A stretch of 64,000 nt of DNA from CAZMZW01 sp964571135 (GCA_964571135.1 CAZMZW010000004.1:62001-126000); one strand, 5' to 3'. Shown: positions 53,883 through 62,338, numbered from the stretch's first letter. Numbers and translations: made by a program. The notes: generated by a model not told the origin, from the sequence alone.

Positions 53883-54569
53883 ATGTGGCTAACTACCGCA
53901 ATAAGTGCTTTTTTTGGAGCAGTACTTTCATTTATCATTAGTATTCTGATTGAGAATCAACGGAAACCAAAATTATCTTTGGAAATAGAGGATTTTTCTA
54001 TTGAAAATAATCTTCAAGGTAAGCCCGCGAAAAGAATAAAACTTTTACGAGTAAAACTACTAAATAGAAAAGTCAAACCCGCTTTTTCGTGGTGGTTAAA
54101 ACGTGAAGCAATTATTCATTGCAAAGCCACAATTCAAATTCTTCACATCGAAGATCGTTCCCCATTATTTACAAATCCAATTGACGCGAGATGGACTTAT
54201 TCGGATGAACCCTTAACTCCCCAAATAAACTCAAACATAAATAAAATTGTTCAAATATTTGATCCTGCAAAATATAACGCCACAAAGTTTAGGAGTTGTT
54301 ATCCGGGAACAAAAGAACTTATTGATATAGTAGCTCGATATGACGACGATGAAGATTGCTTTATTTGGAATAACGATACCTATTTTAAAGGCTGGAGAAA
54401 TAAAGAGGTTCAAATACCAAAAGGCAGATATTACGTAATAGTTACTGTTTTTTCATCTGGAGAAAATAATTCAGGATATTTTAAGCTTGAAAATACTATT
54501 AGTATTAATGATTTTAGATTGCAAAAAGTAAGTAATGAAGAATTAAAGATTCTAAAACAAAGCTGGTAA
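53883..54569 (+). CDS. single-pass membrane protein, unknown
   Basis: About 228 residues from the ATG at 53883, with AGGAGGAG upstream. An ATG at 53859 in frame lacks a site. One N-terminal helix (WLTTAISAFFGAVLSFIISILI), then a soluble beta-rich domain of about 190 residues (PKLSLEIEDFSIEN; AKRIKLLRVKLLNRK). No known domain recognised. It converges on the integrase gene, with the stops touching at 54569/54570. Confidence 0.7.
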   Translation: MWLTTAISAFFGAVLSFIISILIENQRKPKLSLEIEDFSIENNLQGKPAKRIKLLRVKLLNRKVKPAFSWWLKREAIIHCKATIQILHIEDRSPLFTNPIDARWTYSDEPLTPQINSNINKIVQIFDPAKYNATKFRSCYPGTKELIDIVARYDDDEDCFIWNNDTYFKGWRNKEVQIPKGRYYVIVTVFSSGENNSGYFKLENTISINDFRLQKVSNEELKILKQSW

Positions 54570-55568
54570 TTATTGAAGCATTAAATCAATCCGACTCTTT
54601 TTCATATCATCATCCATATTTGAATAAAACTGATCCGTTATTCCTGTACTTGAATGCATAACATTCTGACTAATAGCTTTATAGTCTTCCTGGGTCTTCG
54701 AATGCGCTTGCCCATAATGAACGTGTCCATGCCGGAATTTATGAGGGGAATGATAAGTTAACCCCACTTTTTCAAGCCACGCTTTTAGATTCTTTCTGAA
54801 CAAATTCGACCTTGTTAACCCAACTTCTTTGCGGGATGTATCGATCTCTCCAGTATCAGGAGAAAAAGGAGCGAACCAATAACCGCAATCAGGAAGAATA
54901 TTTCTGACTAAATTATCCCAATCCTCAACAACTTTGATTAATTCAGGAATCTTATAAAGAATAGTTTTTGCATTCTTTCCGTTCTTGGTTCGAACCCCTA
55001 GACTAGTGTACTGGTAAACGTATCGATTTTTGATATCGACTGCCTTGATAGGTAGAGATACAAACGCACCGATTCTCATACCCGATAAGAATAAAAATAC
55101 TGTAGATGCCCGAATCCTTTGCTCTAAAAGGCTCTCAACTGGCGCATGAGCGATTTTTATGACCTCTTCGATAGTTACATACTCTTTATTTTGAGGAATC
55201 TCGCTAAGGCGCTTATTCCTGATCTTTGCAACCCATGACGGTTTAAGAGTTCGATATTCATAATCATTCTCATATAACCAAGAAAAGAAACGCCTTGCAG
55301 TGGCTAATATCTTTTTAATATGAACAGGAGAAAGATGATCTTTCTTTACGTCCAGATGAGCTTTTTGAATGAATTCGGGAAATGTAGGAACAATGGAAGG
55401 AACTTTCTCAAATGAGGAGCTATCAGCCCAATCCAAAATATAACGAATATGAGATTCTTCGGCTTTATATGAACCAATTGAAATTTGATCGGTATGCATA
55501 CGATAAAACAAGTATTTCTTAGTCAACTTCCAATTCTTTTTACAGATCATTTTTCTTTCTTTTTGCAT
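54570..55568 (-). CDS. tyrosine recombinase/integrase
   Basis: About 332 residues. Core-binding N-terminal domain, then catalytic motifs: Arg in LSGMRIGAFVSLPIKAVD (about 164), His-x-x-Arg in HKFRHGHVHYG (about 275), the later His in MHSSTGITDQFY, and Tyr at about 320. Integrates the element at the tRNA-Asn site. I take the ATG at 55568. The upstream gene ends at 55540, so they overlap and are coupled. Confidence 0.92.
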   Translation of the reverse strand: MQKERKMICKKNWKLTKKYLFYRMHTDQISIGSYKAEESHIRYILDWADSSSFEKVPSIVPTFPEFIQKAHLDVKKDHLSPVHIKKILATARRFFSWLYENDYEYRTLKPSWVAKIRNKRLSEIPQNKEYVTIEEVIKIAHAPVESLLEQRIRASTVFLFLSGMRIGAFVSLPIKAVDIKNRYVYQYTSLGVRTKNGKNAKTILYKIPELIKVVEDWDNLVRNILPDCGYWFAPFSPDTGEIDTSRKEVGLTRSNLFRKNLKAWLEKVGLTYHSPHKFRHGHVHYGQAHSKTQEDYKAISQNVMHSSTGITDQFYSNMDDDMKKSRIDLMLQ

Positions 55569-55959
55569 CAATGATCTTCGCTACACATTTTCCACAGATC
55601 GGACAGGTAAAGAGATCATAAACTAACCGCCCCTTTGTAAATCTCTTTGAATCCGAGACATCAACGATCTTTTTACAGGAAACACACCAGGCTTGATTTT
55701 TTTCTAATCCGACCTTTTTATATAGGTCTTCATACCAAACCCGAAAAGATAATCCGTGAATCGATATTCTGCCCAGATCATCTTTTTCATGTGGACAATT
55801 CAAGGGAAGATAAACCCGATAAATTTGATTCTTACTTATTCCGATCTCTTCGGACAATTCTCTAGGCGTATAAAGCATATTCAACAGCCCTTTAACCCGA
55901 TTTCTTTGAGAACCGTTCAGCCTGCCTTTTAGTAATAGTGTCGGATAATCTTCTTCCAT
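55540..55959 (-). CDS. HTH plus zinc-ribbon protein of the element
   Basis: 139 residues. A helix-turn-helix of the excisionase/AlpA kind around residues 30-65 (YTPRELSEEIGISKNQIYRVYLP...ISIHG). A C-terminal four-Cys zinc ribbon (CVSCKK...CPICGKC) follows. Its overlap with the integrase gene suggests a directionality factor or regulator of excision. That role is inferred from position. Confidence 0.65.
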   Translation of the reverse strand: MEEDYPTLLLKGRLNGSQRNRVKGLLNMLYTPRELSEEIGISKNQIYRVYLPLNCPHEKDDLGRISIHGLSFRVWYEDLYKKVGLEKNQAWCVSCKKIVDVSDSKRFTKGRLVYDLFTCPICGKCVAKIIDAKRKKNDL

Positions 55960-56021
55960 TTTGTCTGCCTTTAGGCGAGAGGGATCACATCAAAAAATGT
56001 TTTCCACTCTCGCCCTATTAT

Positions 56022-56270
56022 TTACTTGTACATTGGATATCTTTTATTTTTTTTAGGAATGTCAGGATATTCCGGGTGAAGTTCTCTTATCTTCCCCCAG
56101 GGTATTGAATCGAACATAGTGTCTCCATTGCAATCAATATAGGGACAGAATTCCAGTAAATTAAAATCAGATTTAAATTCGCCTACTTTGTATGTTCTTT
56201 CGCAATGCAAGCACCATACCCATTCCCCTACTTTTCTTCCAAACGCTTCTGATTGAATGTTGTTTTCCAT
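56022..56270 (-). CDS. small zinc-binding protein, unknown
   Basis: 82 residues with WCLHCERTYKVGEF and CPYIDCNG, a CxxC plus CxxxxC pair likely to bind zinc. AGGAGG-type site immediately upstream (acctcctt on the plus strand). Lies 16 bp after the Rep_trans gene. Confidence 0.7.
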   Translation of the reverse strand: MENNIQSEAFGRKVGEWVWCLHCERTYKVGEFKSDFNLLEFCPYIDCNGDTMFDSIPWGKIRELHPEYPDIPKKNKRYPMYK

Positions 56271-56286
56271 GTTTACCTCCTTTCTT

Positions 56287-57351
56287 TTAGAGTCTTTTGA
56301 TGATCTCAGCTTTTATCTTTGCTTTACGGTTGATTGTTTCAAAGCCTTGACCAAATTCTTCCAAGCCTTCAAATAGTCCAGTCATGGATGGATCGCTTGG
56401 ATTCAATTTAGCCATTCCCCCGGAAATCGTACCGCTAAGAAATCTCATATAAGCGTCATTGATCCCATGGAATTCTTTTCCATGCCTTGAAGTTGGCCAA
56501 TTAGTACCATTCGACCAATCAGCAACGATCTTTCTAATTTGCTCCCACAATGAAGAATCTACCCATCTATTTCGATTGCCATCCGAAGAATCGGGATAAC
56601 ATAAACGCCCCCAATCTAATAAATAAACCAATAATTCCCTAATTGAGAATCCAATAAATTTTTCAAAATCTGTTAAATCCTTAGAAAAATTTCCTTCCTT
56701 GGGTTTTACTTCCCATTCGATTCTTGTAACTGACCCTTCATAGTTCTTCCAAACATCCAACCAATATGGATAATCACCCTCAACTATTGATTGTGCTACT
56801 TTGTCATAAATTCTTAAAAGAATAGATGATTTTCTGGAACCGATATAAATTGATTCCAATATGCCAGTCCGGGAATTGTAGAAAACTTTGGAAACCTTTG
56901 ACCTGCCAACCCAACCCATTTTCCAGAATTCCACATCTTGATCTTTCATAGATACTCCGAGCAAATCAATTGCAATATCTATTCTGGTGATACTTATTGG
57001 ATATTCTTTTTTGATTCCAATATTTCGTAAAAATTCAATAACAGCTTCATGAAGATTGTTCACATTTTGCAGAAGAAATTTTGGTCCTAATTGAACCCAT
57101 ATTCCCATCCCTTGACCTTCACCGCACTTTTCGTCAACCTGATCGGTAAGGTATACCCGGGCATCATGTTGCCAAACGCCGATCTTATAGCCACAAGCAC
57201 CAGTCTTGACTACAAAATCATTTACAGGTATTCCATTTTTTAATATCCTTGTATCTATGGTTGATACCCTTTGATAAAACATTTCAAAAATATCTCTTTT
57301 TGGATATTTCACATGCAGGTAAAGAGTATCAATTGTTATAAAACCTTTCAT
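56287..57351 (-). CDS. Rep_trans/MobT-type rolling-circle initiator-relaxase
   Basis: 354 residues. The replication-initiation-factor signature: ITRIDIAIDLLG (about 117-128), then IYIGSRKSSILLRIYDK (about 168-184), then TRIEWEVKPKEG (about 210). This family includes pT181 RepC, ICEBs1 NicK and MobT, which nick one strand and start rolling-circle replication or transfer. The tyrosine in RIYDK is conserved in the family. A nick-site-like hairpin lies 23 bp upstream. The expected substrate is that site. Confidence 0.85.
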   Translation of the reverse strand: MKGFITIDTLYLHVKYPKRDIFEMFYQRVSTIDTRILKNGIPVNDFVVKTGACGYKIGVWQHDARVYLTDQVDEKCGEGQGMGIWVQLGPKFLLQNVNNLHEAVIEFLRNIGIKKEYPISITRIDIAIDLLGVSMKDQDVEFWKMGWVGRSKVSKVFYNSRTGILESIYIGSRKSSILLRIYDKVAQSIVEGDYPYWLDVWKNYEGSVTRIEWEVKPKEGNFSKDLTDFEKFIGFSIRELLVYLLDWGRLCYPDSSDGNRNRWVDSSLWEQIRKIVADWSNGTNWPTSRHGKEFHGINDAYMRFLSGTISGGMAKLNPSDPSMTGLFEGLEEFGQGFETINRKAKIKAEIIKRL

Positions 57352-57373
57352 TTATTAATCCTTTGTATTTTGC

Positions 57374-57397
57374 ACCCCCGTGTTACAGTACGGGGGT
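57374..57397 (-). other. probable nick site hairpin (oriT/double-strand origin)
   Basis: Minus strand: arms ACCCCCGT and ACGGGGGT with an 8-nt loop, 24 nt in all, directly upstream of the Rep_trans gene. It carries TAACA on the 3' side of the loop. From memory, the ICEBs1 nic inverted repeat has ACCCCC...TAACA...GGGGGT in the same 24-nt frame. I count 19 identical positions. Confidence 0.72.
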
Positions 57398-57451
57398 TGT
57401 CCAGTTTCCCGGGATAATAACGACCTTTGTTATTCATTTTCCTAACTTCAA

Positions 57452-57488
57452 ACCAGTCAAGGGACTCCTCACGTCGTCCTTGACTGGT
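57452..57488 (-). repeat. second hairpin next to the nick site
   Basis: ACCAGTCAAGG / CCTTGACTGGT, 11-bp perfect stem with a 15-nt loop, between the RHH-like gene (overlapping its end) and the nick hairpin. No T-run. Could be a relaxase binding element or an mRNA structure. Confidence 0.6.
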
Positions 57489-57681
57489 CTATTCCACTAT
57501 GTTTACTGATCCCATTTGCTAATTGCGATGAACCGATCATCAAGGCGATCCGAAGATATTCAGCCTTGCATAGACCAGATTGATCAATACTTGCCATAAT
57601 TGAATGCTTTACCGTTAAAGGTAAAGTAACCTGTAACTTTCCAAACCGGCCTCTTTTTGTTGTTATGATCTGTTCATCCAT
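57469..57681 (-). CDS. small ribbon-helix-helix-like protein
   Basis: 70 residues. A short beta segment (KLQVTLPLTVKHSI), then ASIDQSGLCKAEYLRIALMIG, fits a ribbon-helix-helix DNA-binding fold. Located upstream of the nick site and Rep_trans gene, where relaxase accessory proteins are common. The accessory role is inferred. AGGTGATTA site upstream. Confidence 0.65.
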   Translation of the reverse strand: MDEQIITTKRGRFGKLQVTLPLTVKHSIMASIDQSGLCKAEYLRIALMIGSSQLANGISKHSGIDQSRTT

Positions 57682-57988
57682 ATAATCACCTCTTTACTTC
57701 ACCGTCACGCCGTCAGTCCTTCGAAGCCTACCCTGCTCACATTCATCGTCAAGGGTTCCTGGCTGGCGCCGCTTCGCTCATCACCCCTGACAATGACCCT
57801 TCGTTCGCAGGGTGAAAATCGGCTTCGGACAGACGGCTTAGACTGCACTGACAGCGTTTTTATAAGCTTGCTTTTTCTTTTCATAGCCTGTATCATTAAA
57901 TAAATCGAATAAATCGGATGTACGTTTCATCACTCATAATTATATGATGAACCGTACATTCTGTCAAGTATTAATCGGAGTCTATTTA
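57682..57988. other. divergent intergenic region of the element
   Basis: 307 bp between the minus-strand Rep module and the plus-strand XRE gene. It holds a short GC-richer patch (about 57705-57840) unlike the rest of the element, with CTTCGCTC and ACCCTTCGTTCGCAGGGT type short repeats. The operator-like inverted repeat at 57918-57959 follows. A 63-codon minus-strand frame here does not look coding. Confidence 0.5.
57918..57959. promoter_or_regulatory. inverted-repeat operator before the XRE gene
   Basis: Arms ATGTACGTTTCATCA (57918-57932) and TGATGAACCGTACAT (57945-57959), 14 of 15 paired, 12-nt AT-rich spacer. It lies 30 bp before the XRE start codon. Likely autoregulated site controlling the divergent modules. 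Confidence 0.65.
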
Positions 57989-58450
57989 ATGAAATTTGAA
58001 ACTGAAACACCCCCAAATAAATATACGAAGGTTATGGGTGAACTGATCCGTAAAGCCCGGGAAGAAGCTGGATTAAGCCAGGAAGAATTAGCAAAAAAAA
58101 TTTATCGTAGGAGAGCTGCTGTTTCAGATATTGAAAATGGCAAAGTTGAATTTAGTGTTTGGGTATTGCCTTATCTTTCATCTGCACTTAATAAACCAAT
58201 TGGTTATTTTTTCCCAAAAGGAATCATTGAAAATATTCAGGAAGATTCTCTTAGCCCTTTGGAACAAGAACTTTTATCCAATTTTAGAAATATGTGGGAT
58301 GAAAGAATCCAACATTTGGCTTTAGCCCAGATCAAAGCAATTGCCAATTTAGACGTTAAAGCATTAATTAACGATTCCATTGATATAGTAGAGAATAAGA
58401 GACAATTGGAGAACGACACCATTGAATATTTAAAGAAACGTAAGAAATAA
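57989..58450 (+). CDS. XRE-family HTH regulator of the element
   Basis: About 153 residues from the ATG at 57989, with CGGAG upstream. An open frame to 57944 lies in the operator. HTH_XRE: LIRKAREEAGLSQEELAKKIYRRRAAVSDIENG at about residues 14-48. A C-terminal helical part follows. Immunity-type repressor of the element, like ImmR in ICEBs1, by position. It lies 19 bp before the methyltransferase gene. Confidence 0.9.
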   Translation: MKFETETPPNKYTKVMGELIRKAREEAGLSQEELAKKIYRRRAAVSDIENGKVEFSVWVLPYLSSALNKPIGYFFPKGIIENIQEDSLSPLEQELLSNFRNMWDERIQHLALAQIKAIANLDVKALINDSIDIVENKRQLENDTIEYLKKRKK

Positions 58451-58469
58451 GAGGATAACCAAAAGAGGC

Positions 58470-59969
58470 ATGATGGAAAACACGTTATATTATGGGGATA
58501 ATCTAAAAGTAATTCGTGAGTTTATTCAAAACGAGACTATTGATTTAATATATCTTGACCCACCATTTAACTCAAATCGAACCTATAACGTTCTCTTCAA
58601 AGACGAAAGCGGTATATCTTCCGATGCTCAAATTACGGCTTTTGATGATTCCTGGCATTGGGGACAAACAGCCCAAGATACCTACAATGAACTTGTAACC
58701 AAAAGTCCCGGAAACTTCGGTCAGATGATCCAGTCTCTTTACCAGTTCATTGGCGCAAACCAAATGATGGCATACCTGGTTATGATGGCTATTCGCCTTA
58801 TAGAATTACACCGAGTCCTTAAACCAACTGGCTCATTATGGTTACATTGTGATCCAACAGCCAGTCACTACCTAAAAATTCTTTTAGATATGATTTTTGG
58901 CGCAAAGTCTTTTAGAAATGAAATAATCTGGTGTTATACTCGCCCTTCGGCATCAGTAAATCAATTTCCTCGAACTCACGAAACACTTTTTTGGTATTCT
59001 AAATCAGATAGAGCAGTTTTTTATCGTGATTCAATCAGAGTACCTTATAACGAGGAAACTCTTGCTCGATCCAATCGTAATCCTGGTACAAAAAGTGTTA
59101 TGGGTTCAAAGGGAAAAGACCGATTAAATCCATTGGGTAAAATACCTGAAAGTTGGTGGGTTATTCCAATACTCCAAGGAAACTCATCGGAAAAATTAGG
59201 TTATCCGACCCAAAAACCCCTTGCACTACTTGAAAGAATAATTTTAGCAACCTCAAAACCTGGTGATCTAGTTCTTGACCCGTTTAGTGGATGTGGCACT
59301 TGCATTACAGCAGCTCAAAAACTTCATCGGCATTGGATTGGTATAGACATTACCCACCTAGCAATTTCTATGCATAAATCCAGGTTGAAGGATTCTTTCG
59401 GATTAGAACCAAAAAAAGATTATCGATTAGTTGGTGAGCCTGAAGATTTACCGGGTGCCTATCAATTGTCCTTAGATGATAGATTTCAATTTGAAGCATG
59501 GGCGATTTCTTTAGTTGAAGCTAGACCGATGAATAGACCAACTCAATCTTTAGTTGGACAAAGAGAAATCCATAAAGGATTTGACAGGGGTATAGATGGG
59601 ATAATTAATTTTCTTGATGATCGAAAGGGTGGAGTTAAAAAGGCGCTAGTTCAAGTAAAAAGTGGAAAAGTTAATTCCGGTCACATTCGGGATTTGAAGG
59701 GTGTACTTGATCGGGAAAAAGCACAAATAGGTGTTTTTATTACATTGGAACCACCTTCTAGAGAGATGACAACTGAAGCCTTGACATCTGGTACTTATCA
59801 TTCTGAAATATGGGATAGAGATTATCCAAAGATCCAAATTGTGAGCATTGAAGAGTTGCTCAATGGAGTTACATTAAAAATTCCTCAAACACCAACTAAC
59901 GCGTCAGCATTTAATAAAGCTGAGAAGTTAGATAAACGTGATGTTACTCAGGGTGATTTAGGAATTTGA
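58470..59969 (+). CDS. DNA methyltransferase fused to an Mrr-like nuclease domain
   Basis: 499 residues. Residues 1-320 form a beta-class (N6-adenine or N4-cytosine) methyltransferase with motif IV first (IYLDPPFNSNRTYNVLF, about 28-40) and the AdoMet motif LDPFSGCGT (about 268-276) after a short recognition region. Residues 340-480 form a PD-(D/E)XK-type domain of the Mrr kind: GFDRGIDGIINF (about 370) and ALVQVKSGK (about 394). It is not a normal type II pair but a single-chain modification/nuclease protein. The target sequence is unknown. Ribosome binding site AGAGG. Confidence 0.85.
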   Translation: MMENTLYYGDNLKVIREFIQNETIDLIYLDPPFNSNRTYNVLFKDESGISSDAQITAFDDSWHWGQTAQDTYNELVTKSPGNFGQMIQSLYQFIGANQMMAYLVMMAIRLIELHRVLKPTGSLWLHCDPTASHYLKILLDMIFGAKSFRNEIIWCYTRPSASVNQFPRTHETLFWYSKSDRAVFYRDSIRVPYNEETLARSNRNPGTKSVMGSKGKDRLNPLGKIPESWWVIPILQGNSSEKLGYPTQKPLALLERIILATSKPGDLVLDPFSGCGTCITAAQKLHRHWIGIDITHLAISMHKSRLKDSFGLEPKKDYRLVGEPEDLPGAYQLSLDDRFQFEAWAISLVEARPMNRPTQSLVGQREIHKGFDRGIDGIINFLDDRKGGVKKALVQVKSGKVNSGHIRDLKGVLDREKAQIGVFITLEPPSREMTTEALTSGTYHSEIWDRDYPKIQIVSIEELLNGVTLKIPQTPTNASAFNKAEKLDKRDVTQGDLGI

Positions 59970-60060
59970 TTTATTGTTTTCTATAACTAGAGTTATGTAA
60001 AACAAAAGATTTTTTGATAATTGTAATAAACATGAATTAATTTTTTCAAATAGTCAGGGC

Positions 60061-60597
60061 ATGAGGCAAGAATTGCATAAAATACTTGAGTGGGAAAATT
60101 CAGCTACTACACAAAAAGAACCGAAAACTGGGTGCATTCCAACAGGTTATGAGTTTTTATTAAAAATGGCCGGAATCAAAAACGTGAATTACGAATCATT
60201 TCAAGATGATTTTGACCTTAACAAACGGTTTAATGATCCTGGTGCGGCAAATTTTAAATCAGTTGCCGACGAGATTAAAAGAATTTATCCTTTTATAAAT
60301 ATTGAAATTGAATCATTTAGTAAAAAGGAAGGTCAAAAGAAGGTAGATAAGATAAAGGGGTTGATTGAAAAAGACCAGCCAGTATTAATCTCGCTAAATA
60401 TAACCGAATTTTCTGGAAAAAAGAGCTGTCATATAATGCCTGTTATTGGAATTAGCGATAATCAAATTTTGTTATTGAGAAGTTATGTTGATATTGGAAA
60501 ACCTGACCTTATAGGGATCACCTTTTTAAAAATTATTGAAATACATGAGAACTATCCTGGAGGAGAAGATATTGCATATTTGTCTTATTGGCCTTAG
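60061..60597 (+). CDS. C39-like cysteine peptidase-fold protein, unknown
   Basis: 178 residues. A papain/C39-like pattern: Cys in KTGCIPTGYEFLLKMAGI (about residue 24), where C39 domains have Q-C-G-P-x-S, and His in CHIMPVIGISDNQILL (about 123). The oxyanion glutamine appears replaced. The C-terminus has SYWP. Function unknown; an intracellular peptidase without an ABC module. A weak ribosome binding site; the start is the first in-frame ATG. Confidence 0.6.
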   Translation: MRQELHKILEWENSATTQKEPKTGCIPTGYEFLLKMAGIKNVNYESFQDDFDLNKRFNDPGAANFKSVADEIKRIYPFINIEIESFSKKEGQKKVDKIKGLIEKDQPVLISLNITEFSGKKSCHIMPVIGISDNQILLLRSYVDIGKPDLIGITFLKIIEIHENYPGGEDIAYLSYWP

Positions 60598-60701
60598 TGA
60601 TGTACTAAGTTATATCCATACTGGAATCGAGTAATAATCCGCTAGGTTTCGATAACCACTCTTATAAAAACCATTACTAGTGTACAAAGGAGGAAACTCA
60701 A

Positions 60702-61184
60702 ATGAGTGAAAAACAAGCGACCACGAAGCCCGAGAAGCTTCAGAAACCCGAAGTTTTCCATAAAAAAACTGGTTATAAGGATTTGAATGCAAGACAGAAA
60801 GAAAGTTACAACTTCCAGAAGGTTTCTGGAATTTTAGCAGATTATGGATATACCACCATCCGCTTATCAGATGATTGGGAAGGGGCAGATTTTCTTGCTA
60901 AACATGTTGACGGTGAAACAATCCTCAAGGTCCAATTAAAAAGTAGATTTACTATTTTAAAAAAATATATTGGTAAGGATATTTATATTTGCTTTCCAGA
61001 CGGTAAAGGTCAATTTTATCTGTTTCCACACGACAAAGTAAAAGATGAGATTTTAGCGCTGGTTAATCGGAAAGGTAAGTCCATTGGAGATACGAGATGT
61101 TGGAACGATCTAGGTGGATGGTCTTTCCCCAGCTTGAATGACAAACACATCAAGATTTTAGAGCCTTACCTTCTCGAAAATTAG
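60702..61184 (+). CDS. PD-(D/E)XK-like nuclease protein, unknown
   Basis: 160 residues. DWEGADFLAKHVDG (about 58-70) followed by ILKVQLKSRFTIL (about 75-87) has the Asp ... (Q)xK layout of PD-(D/E)XK nucleases. The pattern then continues with YICFPDGKGQFYLFPHDKV. AAAGGAGG site 7 nt before the ATG. Likely a stand-alone DNA-cutting or DNA-binding cargo protein. Assignment from pattern only. Confidence 0.6.
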   Translation: MSEKQATTKPEKLQKPEVFHKKTGYKDLNARQKESYNFQKVSGILADYGYTTIRLSDDWEGADFLAKHVDGETILKVQLKSRFTILKKYIGKDIYICFPDGKGQFYLFPHDKVKDEILALVNRKGKSIGDTRCWNDLGGWSFPSLNDKHIKILEPYLLEN

Positions 61185-61370
61185 CAATTAGTTGAGTCTA
61201 GAGATAGGTGGAATTTTTCTCTATCTCTCTTGGCATAGATTCAGTGATGAATTTGTATATTACTAGAAGTCGATAATGCATCCGCTTGGTTAAGATAATT
61301 GCGCTTATTACAATCATAAATTTATTTGTAATAAAAGACCCATTAAATTTAGTTTGAAATCAATAAGTCT

Positions 61371-62069
61371 ATGAGTAAAAACAACTTAATAACCCCCATT
61401 TTAGTTAATGTTGATAACGTATTATATAAATTACTCTATATTAATTTCAGGCCAGATGGATCTGTTTATGTAAATTTTCCGAGGAAAAGCGGATACAAAG
61501 TAACTAATGAAGTTGACTTACCTAATGTTATCCTTGGAAAACAAACTTTTATCCTCGAGACTTCTCAATCAAATTATATAAATCCATATATTTCATTTCA
61601 TCCAAGTAAAAAGGTAATTCATATAAATACACAAAACAATAGGATTTTCAAATTAGATGCAGAAGTCATAAATTTATCAGAAGATAAAAGCAAATTAGTT
61701 TTTTCTTTATGCCAGATAGTTTTTACAGCTTTTTCGTACTTAGATGTTTACACATCTTCTAAATATATTTCTCCCTACATTTTGAATTCAAAATCACTGA
61801 ATCCTATTATCGATTTATGTATTGAGATATGGGTCCATCCAGTAAATAGTTATATACCTATTCCCGATATACCCCTTTTTGAAAGTCGTAGAAAACAAAC
61901 AAATATTGTTGGTGCAGCAAGGTTTGAGAATAATAAAATCCATCAATATACATGTACTTTAATTATCTCAGAATTAACTTCTAAAAGTGAAAATGTAAAA
62001 ACTCCTGGTATTACCGTACTTGCTTTTAATGAAAAAAGACCCTATGCTTTTCAATTAAAACCGGTTTAA
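61371..62069 (+). CDS. hypothetical cargo protein
   Basis: 232 residues, AT-rich, no signal peptide or membrane helix evident. Beta-rich N-terminal half (KLLYINFRPDGSVYVNFPRKSG), helical middle (SLCQIVFTAFSYLDVY), then beta strands again. I do not recognise a family. No clear ribosome binding site, so the start is uncertain. Last gene before the right attachment site. Confidence 0.6.
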   Translation: MSKNNLITPILVNVDNVLYKLLYINFRPDGSVYVNFPRKSGYKVTNEVDLPNVILGKQTFILETSQSNYINPYISFHPSKKVIHINTQNNRIFKLDAEVINLSEDKSKLVFSLCQIVFTAFSYLDVYTSSKYISPYILNSKSLNPIIDLCIEIWVHPVNSYIPIPDIPLFESRRKQTNIVGAARFENNKIHQYTCTLIISELTSKSENVKTPGITVLAFNEKRPYAFQLKPV

Positions 62070-62235
62070 TAGATTTAAACTGCAATAATAATTAGAACCA
62101 ATAACAGTTCGATTTTTAACTAAGTATCAAATAAAGTAAAATTGTATCCGGACTGGATTTGAGCCTGAATACGCTTGGTCACGAGCCTTATTCAGAAGTA
62201 TGAAAATCATCTACCTACAAGAGTAGAACCACCTT

Positions 62236-62271
62236 CCGCTAGGTTCCAGGTTCGAGTCCTGGTCGAGGAGC
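62236..62271 (+). repeat. attachment site copy C (attR)
   Basis: 36 bp identical to 52933-52968. Followed at once by a run of nine T, probably the original transcript end of tRNA-Asn before integration. It marks the right border. Confidence 0.93.
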
Positions 62272-62338
62272 TTTTTTTTTGAATAGCATTGCGGGTAAAA
62301 ATTCTATCGCCGCGGGGAATTTTTTTAGGAAAAAGCCA

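Larger units (their letters stand above)
53739..62271 (+). mobile_element. 8.5-kb integrative mobilizable-type element at tRNA-Asn
   Basis: Bounded by att copies B and C. Carries a tyrosine recombinase, a zinc-ribbon/HTH protein, a Rep_trans/MobT-like initiator with a nick-site-like hairpin, a small RHH-like protein, an XRE regulator and five plus-strand cargo genes. The whole region is much more AT-rich than its surroundings. No conjugation (T4SS or coupling ATPase) genes are present, so it would need a helper to transfer. Confidence 0.82.

Noticed and set aside
57705..57896. 63-codon minus-strand frame in the element
   Set aside because: Lies in the GC-rich repeat patch, has no ribosome binding site and no protein-like composition.
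62236..62271. Possible third tRNA gene
   Set aside because: Same reason: only the 3' end of tRNA-Asn is duplicated.
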